A stretch of DNA of 64,000 nt from Streptomyces sannanensis (GTDB taxonomy: Bacteria; Actinomycetota; Actinomycetes; Streptomycetales; Streptomycetaceae): the NCBI RefSeq assembly GCF_039536205.1, contig NZ_BAAAYL010000001.1, forward strand, positions 6,262,001 through 6,326,000, read 5' to 3'. The position numbers were made by a program, and so were the translations under genes. The notes below the pieces were generated by a model. It saw nothing but the letters and a program-made list of their open reading frames with translations. It was not told where the DNA came from and did not search any database. The stretch's first letter is position 1, and the number at the start of each line of letters is the position of its first letter. Below, piece by piece: positions 8,560-17,410 of this stretch.

Positions 8560-8849
8560 GCGCCTGTACGAGTCCCCCGTGCCGCCGTACCGGGCGGCCG
8601 TGCCGGCGTCCGGACGGTGACGGCCCTCGCGGCCGGCCTGGTCGCCTTCACCGTGGTCGTGCTGATCTGGCCCGGCTTCGGCGACGCTGAGCCAGGGTCG
8701 TGCCGCTGCTGCTCATCCCTGGGATCGGGCTGGTCTTCCACGCCCTGGGTGCGAAGACGCGCCGTGCCGGGGGATGGGCGCGGCATGGGTTCAGGCGACC
8801 GAGGCATCCGTGGCGCAGGGTGTCAAGCCCCAGGCCATCGACGGAGTGA
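8560..8849 (+). pseudogene. 3' remnant of an APC-type amino acid permease
   Basis: One frame reads ALAAGLVAFTVVVLIWPGFG, a last transmembrane helix of an amino acid permease. A second frame, entered near 8695, reads VPLLLIPGIGLVFHALGAKT and runs to a stop at 8847-8849. Together they match the C-terminal end of an APC-family transporter broken by a frameshift and lacking all earlier membrane segments. It lies divergent from the TetR gene, which may have been its regulator. The family call is from recognisable hydrophobic signature segments. Confidence 0.6.
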
Positions 8850-8919
8850 GTGCTCGACATGCGCGAATGCCCCGACGCACCCATCATCGGTGAAGGGCAG
8901 AGCCGCACGAGAAGGGTGG

Positions 8920-8940
8920 GACCGGGGGAAACCCCCGGTC
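8920..8940. other. perfect GC-rich hairpin upstream of the CAP gene
   Basis: GACCGGGGG and CCCCCGGTC form a 9-bp perfect stem with a three-base AAA loop, about 45 bases before the start of the secreted CAP-domain gene. It could be a terminator of the broken permease transcript or a leader element. No recognised riboswitch consensus was identified. Confidence 0.4.
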
Positions 8941-8986
8941 GGGCGCCCCGTCGATGCGCCCCTACCGCACCACGAAAGGGGATGTC

Positions 8987-9499
8987 ATGTACGCGAAGGT
9001 TCGGCACGTGCGTCGCACATGCGTCGCCGCGTGCGCAGCCCCGCTCCTGCTGTTCACCGGAGCCGCCGCCGCAAGCGCCGCCACCATGACGACGCCGGTG
9101 GTCACCACGCCGAACGCCGTGCAACAGGTCTCGGCAGGCGAGATCCTGTCCCTGATCAACGCGGAACGGGAGAAGGCCGGTTGCTCGGCTCTGACCGTGA
9201 ACCCCCAGCTCACCCAGGCTGCCCAGGCCCATGCCGACGACATGGAGAAGAACAACCTCACGGGCCACACCGGTTCCGACGGTTCCGATGTCCCCGCCCG
9301 GATCGACCGCACCGGCTACAGGTGGCGTGCCTACGCGGAAAACGTGTCCGGACCCGGTCAGGGCACCGCACAGGCCCATGTCACCGGCTGGCTCGACAGC
9401 CCCGGACACAAAGGCAACATCGACAACTGCAGCCTCGCCGACACAGGCGTCGGGGTAGCCGGCGACCGTGTGGTGCAGGTCTTCGCGACACCCGGCTGA
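8987..9499 (+). CDS. secreted CAP (SCP/PR-1) domain protein
   Basis: A 170-aa exported protein. The start MYAKVRHVRRTC follows AAAGGGG; a basic n-region and hydrophobic stretch end at about residue 36 (ASAATM), giving a Sec signal peptide. The mature part is a bacterial CAP domain: LINAEREKAGC, LTQAAQAHADDM, the GHTGSDG histidine region, YAENVSGPG, and WLDSPGHKGNI with the second conserved His. Bacterial CAP proteins of this short form are common in Streptomyces, and their biochemical role is mostly unproven. It appears to be a single-gene unit. Confidence 0.85.
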   Translation: MYAKVRHVRRTCVAACAAPLLLFTGAAAASAATMTTPVVTTPNAVQQVSAGEILSLINAEREKAGCSALTVNPQLTQAAQAHADDMEKNNLTGHTGSDGSDVPARIDRTGYRWRAYAENVSGPGQGTAQAHVTGWLDSPGHKGNIDNCSLADTGVGVAGDRVVQVFATPG

Positions 9500-9676
9500 T
9501 GCTGCACCCGCTTCCGCGGAACGGTCTGCCCTGCGGTGACGCGGCGCGATTGCGGTGCTGGTGCCGCGACGTTGCCCGTCGAGGAGCGGCGTCCGGTGCG
9601 TGCGATCGCAAGGCGGCCGAAGGCCCGCGTAGCAGCGCTCCTCGGGTTTTCGGCCGACGCAGCGAGCGTGCGTGTC

Positions 9677-9740
9677 CGGGGGCACCCTGGCGGTACCCCT
9701 GGGGGCACCCCCAGCTACCGCTGGGGGAGGTGGCTGGGGG
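9677..9740. repeat. Streptomyces-type small palindromic repeat
   Basis: A G/C-rich stretch with CCCCCAGC (9708-9715) and GCTGGGGG (9720-9727) around a TACC loop, flanked by further GGGGGCACCC-type inverted pieces. Very similar short palindromes are scattered between Streptomyces genes; their role is unclear (RNA stability or transcription end). It lies in the 277-base gap between the convergent CAP and GNAT genes and could serve both as a terminator. Confidence 0.6.
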
Positions 9741-9776
9741 AGTGTCGCGACGGGGCAAACGTTGCCGGGAAGGGCA

Positions 9777-10289
9777 CTATGCCGCGGGGCGGCTCAGGGT
9801 CAGTACGCGGGTGACGGTGCCGTCGTCCTCGTGGATGTCCCGCACATGACAGAAGCCAAGACGGCCGAGGAGAGCCAGCGATGCCTGGTTCTCCTCGGCC
9901 ACCGTCGCGTGCACGTCCGAAAGACCGAGTTCCTCGAAGCCGTAGTTCACGAGCACCTGGGCGATCTCGGTGCCCAGGCCCGCGCCCCAGCTGTCGTGGG
10001 CGATTGCGTAGACGAGTTCATGGCCGTCGACTTCGTCCGTGCGTTTGATCTCGGCGTGGCCGACGAAGCGGCCGTCCTGGCGCACCGCCCAGACATCGAA
10101 GAGCATCTGGGCGTACACCTTGCTGAAGATCCGCCCGAACAAGGCCCGTTCCGCGGCCTCGCTCTGCGGGCCGTTCCCCATCCACCGCGAGACCCGCTTG
10201 TCCTGGAAGAGCGAAACGAAGGACTCCTCGTCTTCGGGGCGGTACGGATCGAGCAGGAGACGGTCGGTGCGCAGGATCGAGGTCGTCAT
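9777..10289 (-). CDS. GNAT-family N-acetyltransferase (RimJ/RimL-like)
   Basis: 170 aa, with the N-terminal RTDRLLLDPYRPED strand typical of RimJ/RimL acetyltransferases, an acetyl-CoA pyrophosphate-binding segment near DSWGAGLGTEIAQVL, and the C-terminal ENQASLALLGRLGF block. It should transfer an acetyl group from acetyl-CoA to an amine such as a protein N-terminus or small metabolite. It stands alone. The substrate cannot be told from sequence. Confidence 0.82.
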   Translation of the reverse strand: MTTSILRTDRLLLDPYRPEDEESFVSLFQDKRVSRWMGNGPQSEAAERALFGRIFSKVYAQMLFDVWAVRQDGRFVGHAEIKRTDEVDGHELVYAIAHDSWGAGLGTEIAQVLVNYGFEELGLSDVHATVAEENQASLALLGRLGFCHVRDIHEDDGTVTRVLTLSRPAA

Positions 10290-10340
10290 GGCGTGTGACG
10301 CTAGGCGGGGCAGCTGAGCTCGGCAAACGAATAACGGGGC

Positions 10341-11114
10341 TCAGCGGGAACAGATCACGCTGACGAGGGTGAAGGCGGCGAAGAACGGCCCCTCGGCGAG
10401 CGAGGCGAACCAGCGGCGGCCGCGGGCTTCGTCGATGTATCCATCGCTGATGGCCCGCTGCATGTTGCGGCCCAATCCCAGTGTGTGGTCGGCGTCCTGG
10501 AAGTCCCGGAAGACCGGTGCCGTGGCGAGCACCGTTTCGACGGTGAAGCCGGCCTGCTCCGCGAGACGGGCGAGGCCGCGGCCGATGGTGGCGTGACGGA
10601 CCACGTCGGAGGTGGTGTAGCGCGTGAAGGCACGGCTTGTGCCGACGTCCTCGGCGTCGACGACAAGGGTGTCCCAGTCGGGTTCCACGAGCCCGACCAA
10701 GGCACCTGGCCTGGTGACCAGGTGGAGTTGGGCAAGAACATCAGCAGGCCGGGCGACATGCATGAGAACCCGGTCGATCTTGGCCCGGTCCACCGAGCCG
10801 GGCTCGACCGGGAGGGCATGGGCGTCCCCCTCACGGATCTCCACAACCGGCCAACCGCCCGTGCGCCGACGGACCTCGTCCAGCATGGCGGTGTCATGGT
10901 CCACGCCGATCACCGTGCCCTCCGGGCCGACGCGTTCCGCCAGCGCCGGCAGGTCGGCGCCCGGGCCGCATCCGACGTCCAGCGCGGTCTGGCCCGCTCG
11001 GATGTCCAGCAGCTCGAGCAGCTGCTGCTTGTACGCACGGCCGGCGGCGCCGGCCGCGGCTCGAAGCATGTAGGCGGCCTGGTCGGGTCGGGGCACACCA
11101 AGAGTCGTCGACAT
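10341..11114 (-). CDS. class I SAM-dependent methyltransferase
   Basis: 257 aa. Motif I LDVGCGPGADLPALAERVG at about residues 41-59 binds S-adenosylmethionine; VIGVDHD provides the acidic ribose-binding residue and EGDAHALPVEPGSVD matches motif II. Arrangement and length fit UbiE/COQ5-like small-molecule methyltransferases. No partner gene points to a pathway. The start ATG at 11114 gives a standard N-terminus. Confidence 0.83.
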   Translation of the reverse strand: MSTTLGVPRPDQAAYMLRAAAGAAGRAYKQQLLELLDIRAGQTALDVGCGPGADLPALAERVGPEGTVIGVDHDTAMLDEVRRRTGGWPVVEIREGDAHALPVEPGSVDRAKIDRVLMHVARPADVLAQLHLVTRPGALVGLVEPDWDTLVVDAEDVGTSRAFTRYTTSDVVRHATIGRGLARLAEQAGFTVETVLATAPVFRDFQDADHTLGLGRNMQRAISDGYIDEARGRRWFASLAEGPFFAAFTLVSVICSR

Positions 11115-11240
11115 GCGCGAAATTCAAACATCCCAGTCCGCCACGGCGATACCCGATCGTCACAATGATGCGGTCCGTCCGCCGTCCGGGCGCCAGGCCG
11201 AGGGACAGCGGGCGGATCAGGAGGCCGGGGCCGGACGGAT

Positions 11241-11652
11241 CCTACGCGCCCGTATGTCCGTACACCTGCTTGTCCAGCCGCTGGCTGCCGTCCACCGTCA
11301 GGCACTCGCCCGTCGGATGCGACGACTTGCCGCCCAGCAGGAAGAGCGACGCATTCGCGATCTCCGCCGGCTAAGTGGTCGGCCGGGACGGTCGCCAGCA
11401 CCTCCGCCCGCGCCGCTTCCGTCGCCCACAGTGCCGGGCCCGCGCCCTCCGTATCCGTCGGGCCCGGCGCGATGCAGTTCAGCCGGATGCCCAGTGGGGC
11501 GAGTACCACCGCGAGCGTGCGTGCCACGGAGGGCACGCCGACCTCCGCGGCGGCCGAGTGGGCCGTACATGCCGGCAGCCCCACTTCTCGGGGTTGTCGG
11601 AGGCGCCGACGACGGCGACGGAGTGCGGGTCGAAGAGGGCGTCCAGGCTCAT
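11241..11652 (-). pseudogene. collapsed acyl-CoA ligase/SDR fusion remnant
   Basis: The frame starts at ATG 11652, overlapping the stop of the amino-acid dehydrogenase gene, with MSLDALFDPHSVAVVGASDN, the CoA-binding start of an acetate-CoA ligase (ADP-forming type) protein. After about 25 residues the homology breaks and a different frame continues as a short-chain dehydrogenase C-terminus (PLGIRLNCIAPGPTDTEG). A second frame shift then leads to EIANASLFLLGGKSSHPTGE and a stop at 11241-11243. A deletion has therefore joined the beginning of one operon gene to the end of a later one. Confidence 0.7.
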
Positions 11653-12827
11653 CCGTACCATCCGAAGCGCTCGGCGATCACCGGCAGCCGGTCGGCGACG
11701 ATCGCGTGCGCCGCCGCGCGAGGCGTGATCCCGTCGGCTTCGGCGCGCGTCAGCATCTGCTCCACCAGCGTGCGCATCGAGCGCCGGATGTGCGTGAACG
11801 CCTCGTCCGCGCCGGCGCCGATGTCGCCGAAGAGCGTCCACCACCACCAGGCGTTCGTGGCGGAGTTGACGACCACGTCCGGCAGTACGGAGATCCCGCG
11901 TGTGAAGAGCAGCGCCTCCGCCTCGGGCAGTACGGGCATGTTGGCCGCCTCGACGATCCAACGGGCCGTGATCCGCGCCTGGTTGGAGGCGTCGATCGTG
12001 TACGAGACGGCAGCCGGCACCAGCACCTCGGCCTCCGCGGACAGCCAGGCGTCGCCCGGCAGTTCGGCGTCCCCCGCCCGCAGCGCTTCACGGTCCACCG
12101 TTCCGTACGCGTCCCGCGAGGCCAGCAGCGCCTCGACGTCCAGGCCCTCCGGGTTGGCGATGGTGCCCTTGACGTCGGCCACTGCGACGATACTCAGTCC
12201 GGCCTGCGCCAGGAAACGCGCGGTCGCCCCGCCCATGGTGCCCAGCCCCTGCACCGACACCCGGGTCCCCTCGTACGGCACACCGGCCCGGTCCAGCGCC
12301 GTCAGCACCGACTCGGCGACCCCGCAGCCGCCCGCCAGCTCGTCGAGACCGATGCCGTCCACCTCGACGGCGAACGCGTCCGCGAGCCGCTGCCGGGCCG
12401 CGGCCTCGTCGTCCAGCAGCGGATACACGGCCTGCACGGAGGAGACCAGGCCTGCCTCGGCCACCGCCCTGTCGACGATGTCCTGGGTGAGTCCCAGGTC
12501 CTCGCCGGTGGTCCAGAAGTGCTCGATGTACGGGCGCATGGCCCGCAGATAGCGCACCAGCACGGCGTACGCCTCGGGGTCCCGGGGGTCGCAGTCGATA
12601 CCGCCCTTGGCGCCGCCGAGCGGAACGTACCGGCCCTCGGGGTTGTAGTGGAGGGCCTCCTTCATGGTCATACCGCGGGCCAGCCCGGCGACCTCGTCGA
12701 GGGTGCAGCCCTCGCGCATCCGTAGTCCGCCGCTGGACACGCCGCGTACGAGCCGGTCGATCACCAGGTGACCCTGGCGGCCGGTGACATGGTCCGTCCA
12801 GGTGAGGGAGATCAGGGGGGTGGTCAT
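11649..12827 (-). CDS. Glu/Leu/Phe/Val dehydrogenase family protein
   Basis: 392 aa. The N-terminal domain contains GGLRMREGCTLDEV and the substrate-binding KEALHYNPEGRYVPLGGAKG region with the catalytic-type lysines. The C-terminal Rossmann domain has VSVQGLGTMGGATARFL for NAD(P). Such enzymes interconvert amino acids and 2-oxo acids. The start overlaps the stop of the ThDP enzyme gene (ATGA), and the stop overlaps the start of the broken ligase gene. The unit looks like an amino-acid degradation operon making a 2-oxo acid that the ThDP enzyme then decarboxylates. Exact substrate uncertain. Confidence 0.83.
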   Translation of the reverse strand: MTTPLISLTWTDHVTGRQGHLVIDRLVRGVSSGGLRMREGCTLDEVAGLARGMTMKEALHYNPEGRYVPLGGAKGGIDCDPRDPEAYAVLVRYLRAMRPYIEHFWTTGEDLGLTQDIVDRAVAEAGLVSSVQAVYPLLDDEAAARQRLADAFAVEVDGIGLDELAGGCGVAESVLTALDRAGVPYEGTRVSVQGLGTMGGATARFLAQAGLSIVAVADVKGTIANPEGLDVEALLASRDAYGTVDREALRAGDAELPGDAWLSAEAEVLVPAAVSYTIDASNQARITARWIVEAANMPVLPEAEALLFTRGISVLPDVVVNSATNAWWWWTLFGDIGAGADEAFTHIRRSMRTLVEQMLTRAEADGITPRAAAHAIVADRLPVIAERFGWYG

Positions 12828-14539
12828 CGGGGGGTCTCCTCGGGAACGGTGACGATGGTCGGGCCTGGGGTGGTCAGCGCTCGCGCCAGTGCGGCCGCGA
12901 GCTCCTCGGGTGAGCGGACTTCGGCGCCGTGTCCTCCGTACGCCCGGGCGAGCGTGGGCAGGTCGACGCGCGCCAGGTCGACAGCCGTCGGCGTGTCCCC
13001 ACGGGCCGTCATCTCGTCGCGGATCTCGCCGTAGCCGCCGTTGTCGAACACGACCACGGGGAGCGGGTGTCGGAGCTGTGCCGCGGTGGCGAGCTCCTGC
13101 ACGGAGAACTGCAGCCCGCCGTCGCCGCTGAGCGCGACGACCTGCCGCTCCGGGTACGCGGTCTTCGCGCCGACGGCCGCGGGCAGGGCGTAGCCGAGCG
13201 TTCCGAAGCCGGTGGGGTGCAGATACCGGCCCTCCGGGCCGACCGGCAGATGCGGCAGGGCGCCGTAGTAGCAGCACTGGGCACTGTCGGAGGTGATGAC
13301 GGCATCCTCGGCGAGGACGCCGCGCATGGCACGGAGATACGGCACCCAGCGAGCGTCCCGCGTCCGCGTCTCGTCGTCGCGGGCGCCCCGGAGCGCCATG
13401 GCGAGGCGCCGGGCCTCGGCCGTCGAGGACGCCATGCGTGATGCCTGCGGTGACTCGCAGTCCGGGCCCATGCCGGCCGCGGCTGCCGGCCCGTTCTCGT
13501 GCAGCACGGCCAGGACGGCCCGCAGGGCCGCCGCAGCATCCCCGACCAGCGACACTTGCGCCGTCACGCCCGCGTACATCTGTGCCGGGTCCACGTCGGC
13601 CCGGATCAGCGTGCCGCTGAGCTCCGGCGGGGCCGACCACAGGTCGGACTCGGCCAGTTCCGTGCCGACGGCGAGGACGACATCGCAGTCCGCCAGCCAC
13701 TTCTGCACGGCCGGGCTGTGCAGCGAGACGCCGAGCGACAGCGGGTGGCCTTCGTCCACGATGCCCTTGCCGTTCGCCGTGGTCACCACCGGCGCGCCCA
13801 ACTCCTCCGCGAGCGCCAGGCATTCCGCCGCCGCGCCGCGCGCGCCCCCGCCGAGCACCAGCGCCGGGCGGCGTGAGGTGCGCAGGGCGTCCGCCGCCTC
13901 CCGCACCGAGGACGGATCCGGCGCCGACGGCACGGCAGGCGGCGCGAGCCGCACCTCGCCCACCGGCTCCGCCGCCTCCAGCAGATCGAGCGGCACCTCG
14001 ATGTGCACCGGCCGCGGCCGGCCGGTACGGAACAGCGCGAACGCCCGGGCCACCGCCGCGCCGATCTCGTCCACCGACGACACCCGGTGACTGAAGGCGG
14101 CCACGCCCCGCATCGCCTCCGTCTGGCTGCGCATCTCGTGCAGCAGCCCACTGGACAGCCGGGGGTGGCGCAGGGGCATGCCGGGGGAGACGACGAGCAG
14201 CGGCACGCTGTCCGAGTACGCCTGGCCCACGGCCGCCGCGATGTTCAGCAGCGCGGGCCCGGTCGTGGTGATCGCGACACCGGGCCGCCCGCTCACCCGG
14301 GCGTACGCGTCGGCGGCGTAACCCGCGCCCTGCTCGTGACGTGGCGTCACATGTCGTATGCCGTAAGGCGGCAGGTGCCGGTAGATCTCCAGATTGTGCG
14401 TGCCGGGAATACCGAAGACGTCGGTGACGCCATGCGCGGCCAGGGCGCTGACGACCGCCTCGCCGCCCGTCGGGGCCATCTTCATCACAGACCCGGCGCC
14501 GGGGGTGAGCGGAACCGGCTCGGTGGGGAGGTCGGACAT
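12824..14539 (-). CDS. thiamine-diphosphate-dependent 2-oxo acid decarboxylase (AruI-like)
   Basis: 571 aa with the three domains of the acetolactate synthase/decarboxylase family. The N-terminal pyrimidine-binding domain has GVTDVFGIPGTHN and the activating Glu in PRHEQGAGYAADAYARVSG. The C-terminal diphosphate domain has SGDGGLQFSVQEL with a later Asn-Gly (FDNGGYGEI) that binds Mg-ThDP. The GTHNLEIYRHL signature resembles 5-guanidino-2-oxopentanoate decarboxylase of arginine breakdown; this is recalled, and other 2-oxo acids are possible. It is the first gene of the operon, behind a TetR-type palindrome. Confidence 0.8.
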   Translation of the reverse strand: MSDLPTEPVPLTPGAGSVMKMAPTGGEAVVSALAAHGVTDVFGIPGTHNLEIYRHLPPYGIRHVTPRHEQGAGYAADAYARVSGRPGVAITTTGPALLNIAAAVGQAYSDSVPLLVVSPGMPLRHPRLSSGLLHEMRSQTEAMRGVAAFSHRVSSVDEIGAAVARAFALFRTGRPRPVHIEVPLDLLEAAEPVGEVRLAPPAVPSAPDPSSVREAADALRTSRRPALVLGGGARGAAAECLALAEELGAPVVTTANGKGIVDEGHPLSLGVSLHSPAVQKWLADCDVVLAVGTELAESDLWSAPPELSGTLIRADVDPAQMYAGVTAQVSLVGDAAAALRAVLAVLHENGPAAAAGMGPDCESPQASRMASSTAEARRLAMALRGARDDETRTRDARWVPYLRAMRGVLAEDAVITSDSAQCCYYGALPHLPVGPEGRYLHPTGFGTLGYALPAAVGAKTAYPERQVVALSGDGGLQFSVQELATAAQLRHPLPVVVFDNGGYGEIRDEMTARGDTPTAVDLARVDLPTLARAYGGHGAEVRSPEELAAALARALTTPGPTIVTVPEETPR

Positions 14540-14571
14540 GGTGTCTCCAGATGGGGCGACAGCTTTAATTA

Positions 14572-14585
14572 ACTGAACCGTCAGT
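14572..14585. promoter_or_regulatory. TetR-type operator before the decarboxylase operon
   Basis: ACTGA-ACCG-TCAGT is a perfect 5+4+5 palindrome 33 bases upstream of the decarboxylase start, with partial extension on both sides. The regulator is not adjacent; it is outside the window or has been lost along with the rest of the operon. Confidence 0.5.
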
Positions 14586-14739
14586 CAGTATCAGGAGTTG
14601 TGGCCGGCCTTGTCAACGTGGCCGCATACTGAACCATGGATCAGTTCACGGCGGGGTGTGGAAGCTCGCGCGACGGACGGGCCGCGCCCGAATGTGACAT
14701 CGCGGAATCCGACCGGCCACCGTGGGTGTGGAGACCGGC

Positions 14740-15174
14740 ATGACGGATGAACAGCAGGACGCCCTGCTCAAGCTGATCGCCGAATACGACGGTGGGGTGC
14801 TGGTCACCCTCAAGCGGGACGGCAGGCCACAGCTCTCCAATGTGAACCACGCCTACTACCCCGACGAGCGTGTCATCCGCGTCTCCGTCACGGACGACCG
14901 AGCCAAGACCAGGAACCTGCGCCGCGATCCGCGCGCGAGCTACCACGTGACCAGCGACGACCGCTGGGCCTGGACCGTCGCCGAGGGAACCGCCGAGTTC
15001 AGCCCGGTCGCGGCCGGCCCGTACGACGCGACCGTCGAGGAGCTCATCACGCTCTATCGGGACGTACAGGGAGAGCACCCGGACTGGGACGACTACCGGC
15101 GCGCAATGGTCGAGGACCGGCGCCTCGTACTGCGGCTGCACATCGAGAAGGTGTACGGCCAGCCGTGCGGCTGA
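14740..15174 (+). CDS. PPOX-class F420-dependent oxidoreductase
   Basis: 144 aa with a split-barrel flavin/F420-binding fold: GGVLVTLKRDGRPQLSNV at the start, then KTRNLRRDPRASYHV, where Lys/Arg contact the cofactor phosphate in this family. The ATG at 14740 has GGAG six bases upstream and is preferred to a GTG 18 bases earlier. Actinobacterial members reduce diverse substrates with F420H2. It faces away from the decarboxylase operon and appears monocistronic. Substrate unknown. Confidence 0.85.
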   Translation: MTDEQQDALLKLIAEYDGGVLVTLKRDGRPQLSNVNHAYYPDERVIRVSVTDDRAKTRNLRRDPRASYHVTSDDRWAWTVAEGTAEFSPVAAGPYDATVEELITLYRDVQGEHPDWDDYRRAMVEDRRLVLRLHIEKVYGQPCG

Positions 15175-15294
15175 GTCCTGTCCGGCGTGATCGGCCGCAC
15201 AGGAACCTGAGGGAACCCCAGCGGTGACGATGGCGTTCCCGCAATGTCATACCCACCGCACACGATGAGACGACACCGAGCCCCTGGAGGTGCT

Positions 15295-16497
15295 GTGACT
15301 GGCGCTGGTTCTCTGTTGCCACTGCGTTCCCGGCTTCGCACACTGAAGCCCACCGCCTTCGGGGCCGACCCCACCGGGGCGCGCATGGAGCGGATCCGGC
15401 GCTCGCCGAACTTCGCCGACGGGGTGTTCCAGAACCCCGTGGGTGCCAGGACCCGGCCCTCGGGCTCGGCCCTGGACTTCGCGAAGGTCTACTTCCGCAA
15501 GGAGGACCGGGTCCGCCGCGCTCCGGCCGGCGTCATTCCGGTGCACCCCACCACGCTCGCCGACCTCTCCAGGCCGCCCGCCTCGGGCCTGCGCCTCACC
15601 TGGATGGGACACTCCAGCGTGCTCGCCGAGATCGACGGGCGGCGGGTGCTCTTCGACCCGGTGTGGGGCGAGCGGTGCTCGCCCTTCGCGTTCGCCGGAC
15701 CGAAGCGCCTGCATCCGGTGCCCGTGTCGCTCGCCGCACTGGGGCCCGTCGATGTCGTCGTCATCTCGCATGACCACTACGACCATCTCGACCTGCCCAC
15801 GATCCGCGCGCTCGCGTCGATCGACACCGTCTTCGCCGTGCCGCTCGGCGTCGGTGCGCACCTCGAGCACTGGGGTGTGCCCCCCGGGCACCTGCGCGAA
15901 CTCGACTGGAACGAGTCCACGGAAGTGGCCGGTACCAGGCTCACCGCCACCCCGGCCCGCCACTTCTGCGGCCGGGGCCTGCGCAACCGGCAGCACACCC
16001 TCTGGGCCTCCTGGGTGGTCACCGGGCCAAAGCACCGGATCTATCACAGTGGTGACACGGGCTACTTTCCCGGCTTCAAGGAGATCGGCGCCGAGCACGG
16101 CCCGTTCGACGCCACGATGATCCAGATTGGCGCGTACAGCGACTTCTGGCCGGACATCCACATGACGCCCGCCGAGGGTGTACAGGCACACCTCGATCTT
16201 CAGGGCAACGACCCGGCTGCCGGCGTGATGCTGCCGATCCACTGGGGGACCTTCAATCTGGCGCCCCATGCCTGGGCGGAGCCGGGTGAGTGGACGAAGG
16301 ATGCCGCCGAGGAAGCCGGACAAGCGGTGGCGTTTCCTTGGCCCGGTGAGCCCTTCGAACCTGCTGGAAGGCTGCCGGCGGACTCCTGGTGGCGAGTGGT
16401 GTCCGCGCCTGTCGCGCGGCCGTGGCGCCGCCCCGGGGGTACGCAGACGGTGCCGGAGGCCGCTCGGGGCGATCTCGACCTTGCGGGCGAGCGGTGA
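15295..16497 (+). CDS. metallo-beta-lactamase-fold hydrolase (NAPE-PLD/UlaG-like)
   Basis: 400 aa. The two-metal site is visible as ISHDHYDHLD (HxHxDH type), later HFCGR, HSGDTGYFPGF with the bridging Asp, and PIHWGTF with the last His. The long N-terminal extension and RLTWMGHSSVL opening match the N-acylphosphatidylethanolamine phospholipase-D-like branch of the superfamily. The GTG at 15295 has GGAGG five bases upstream. Cytoplasmic by lack of a signal peptide; substrate uncertain (phosphodiester or lactone). Confidence 0.83.
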   Translation: MTGAGSLLPLRSRLRTLKPTAFGADPTGARMERIRRSPNFADGVFQNPVGARTRPSGSALDFAKVYFRKEDRVRRAPAGVIPVHPTTLADLSRPPASGLRLTWMGHSSVLAEIDGRRVLFDPVWGERCSPFAFAGPKRLHPVPVSLAALGPVDVVVISHDHYDHLDLPTIRALASIDTVFAVPLGVGAHLEHWGVPPGHLRELDWNESTEVAGTRLTATPARHFCGRGLRNRQHTLWASWVVTGPKHRIYHSGDTGYFPGFKEIGAEHGPFDATMIQIGAYSDFWPDIHMTPAEGVQAHLDLQGNDPAAGVMLPIHWGTFNLAPHAWAEPGEWTKDAAEEAGQAVAFPWPGEPFEPAGRLPADSWWRVVSAPVARPWRRPGGTQTVPEAARGDLDLAGER

Positions 16498-16602
16498 CAA
16501 GGACGGCTGGCCGGCGGCCGGGCCCGCGGCCCGGAGCGGCCCGCTGCCTCCGAGTTGGGCAGCCGGGTGTGGGGACGGTGAGCGAGCGGTAGCGTGGCGG
16601 GC

Positions 16603-17331
16603 ATGGCGGACGAGGCGTATGAGAACCCGCGGCTGGCGGCACTTTACGATCCGCTCGATCCGGACCGCGGAGATCTGGACGTATACGTCGGCGTGGCCGA
16701 GAAATTGAATGCACGCCAGGTGCTCGACGTGGGGTGCGGGACGGGTACGTTCGCGCTGATGCTGGCCGACCGCGGGCTGGCGGTGACCGGCGTCGACCCC
16801 GCCGCGGCCTCCCTCGATGTCGCGCGGTGCAAGCGGGGCGGCGAGCGGGTGCGCTGGATCCACTGCGACGCGACGGCGCTCCCGGAGATGCGGGTCGACC
16901 TCGCCACCATGACCGCCAATGTGGTCCAGGAGATCGTGGACTCGAGGGCGTGGGAGGGCACCCTGCGCGGGATTCACTCCGCGCTGCGGCCGGGCGGTCA
17001 CCTCGTCTTCGAGACCCGGGACCCGGCCCGGCGGGCGTGGGAGGAGTGGAACCGGGCCGCGACCCACCGCGTCGTCACCGTCGAAGGGGTCGGCCCCGTC
17101 GAAACCTGGGTGGATGTCACCGACGTCAGCCGGTCGCTGGTGACCTTCCGCAGCACCGTTGTCTTCACAGCGACTGGTGAGACGCTCACCTCCGATTCGA
17201 CCCTCCGTTTCCGCGAGCGCGCGGAAGTGGAGGCCGACCTGACTGCGCACGGCTACGTGGTGGACGAGGTCCGCGACGCCCCGGACCGCCCCGGCCGGGA
17301 GTTCGTCTTCTTCGCCCGCCGCCCGGAGTGA
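16603..17331 (+). CDS. class I SAM-dependent methyltransferase
   Basis: 242 aa. Motif I is VLDVGCGTGTFALMLADRG near residue 42 and the acidic residue follows in VTGVDPA. A C-terminal sheet with ETWVDVTDVSRSLVTF is usual for small-molecule methyltransferases that carry a beta-insert. The start ATG lies nine bases inside a GTG alternative at 16594; neither has a strong Shine-Dalgarno. It is separated from its neighbours by about 100 bases and gives no pathway context. Confidence 0.82.
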   Translation: MADEAYENPRLAALYDPLDPDRGDLDVYVGVAEKLNARQVLDVGCGTGTFALMLADRGLAVTGVDPAAASLDVARCKRGGERVRWIHCDATALPEMRVDLATMTANVVQEIVDSRAWEGTLRGIHSALRPGGHLVFETRDPARRAWEEWNRAATHRVVTVEGVGPVETWVDVTDVSRSLVTFRSTVVFTATGETLTSDSTLRFRERAEVEADLTAHGYVVDEVRDAPDRPGREFVFFARRPE

Positions 17332-17410
17332 CCGGCAGGAGGCCTCGCCGGCGGCTGCGCCCCTGTGGCAGCCCACAGCTGCCTGCGGCTGACGGAGGCC
17401 GGTGCGGGCG

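Noticed and set aside
8920..8940. c-di-AMP (ydaO) riboswitch before the CAP gene
   Set aside because: Only a simple 9-bp hairpin is present; the multi-helix conserved core of that riboswitch was not recognised.
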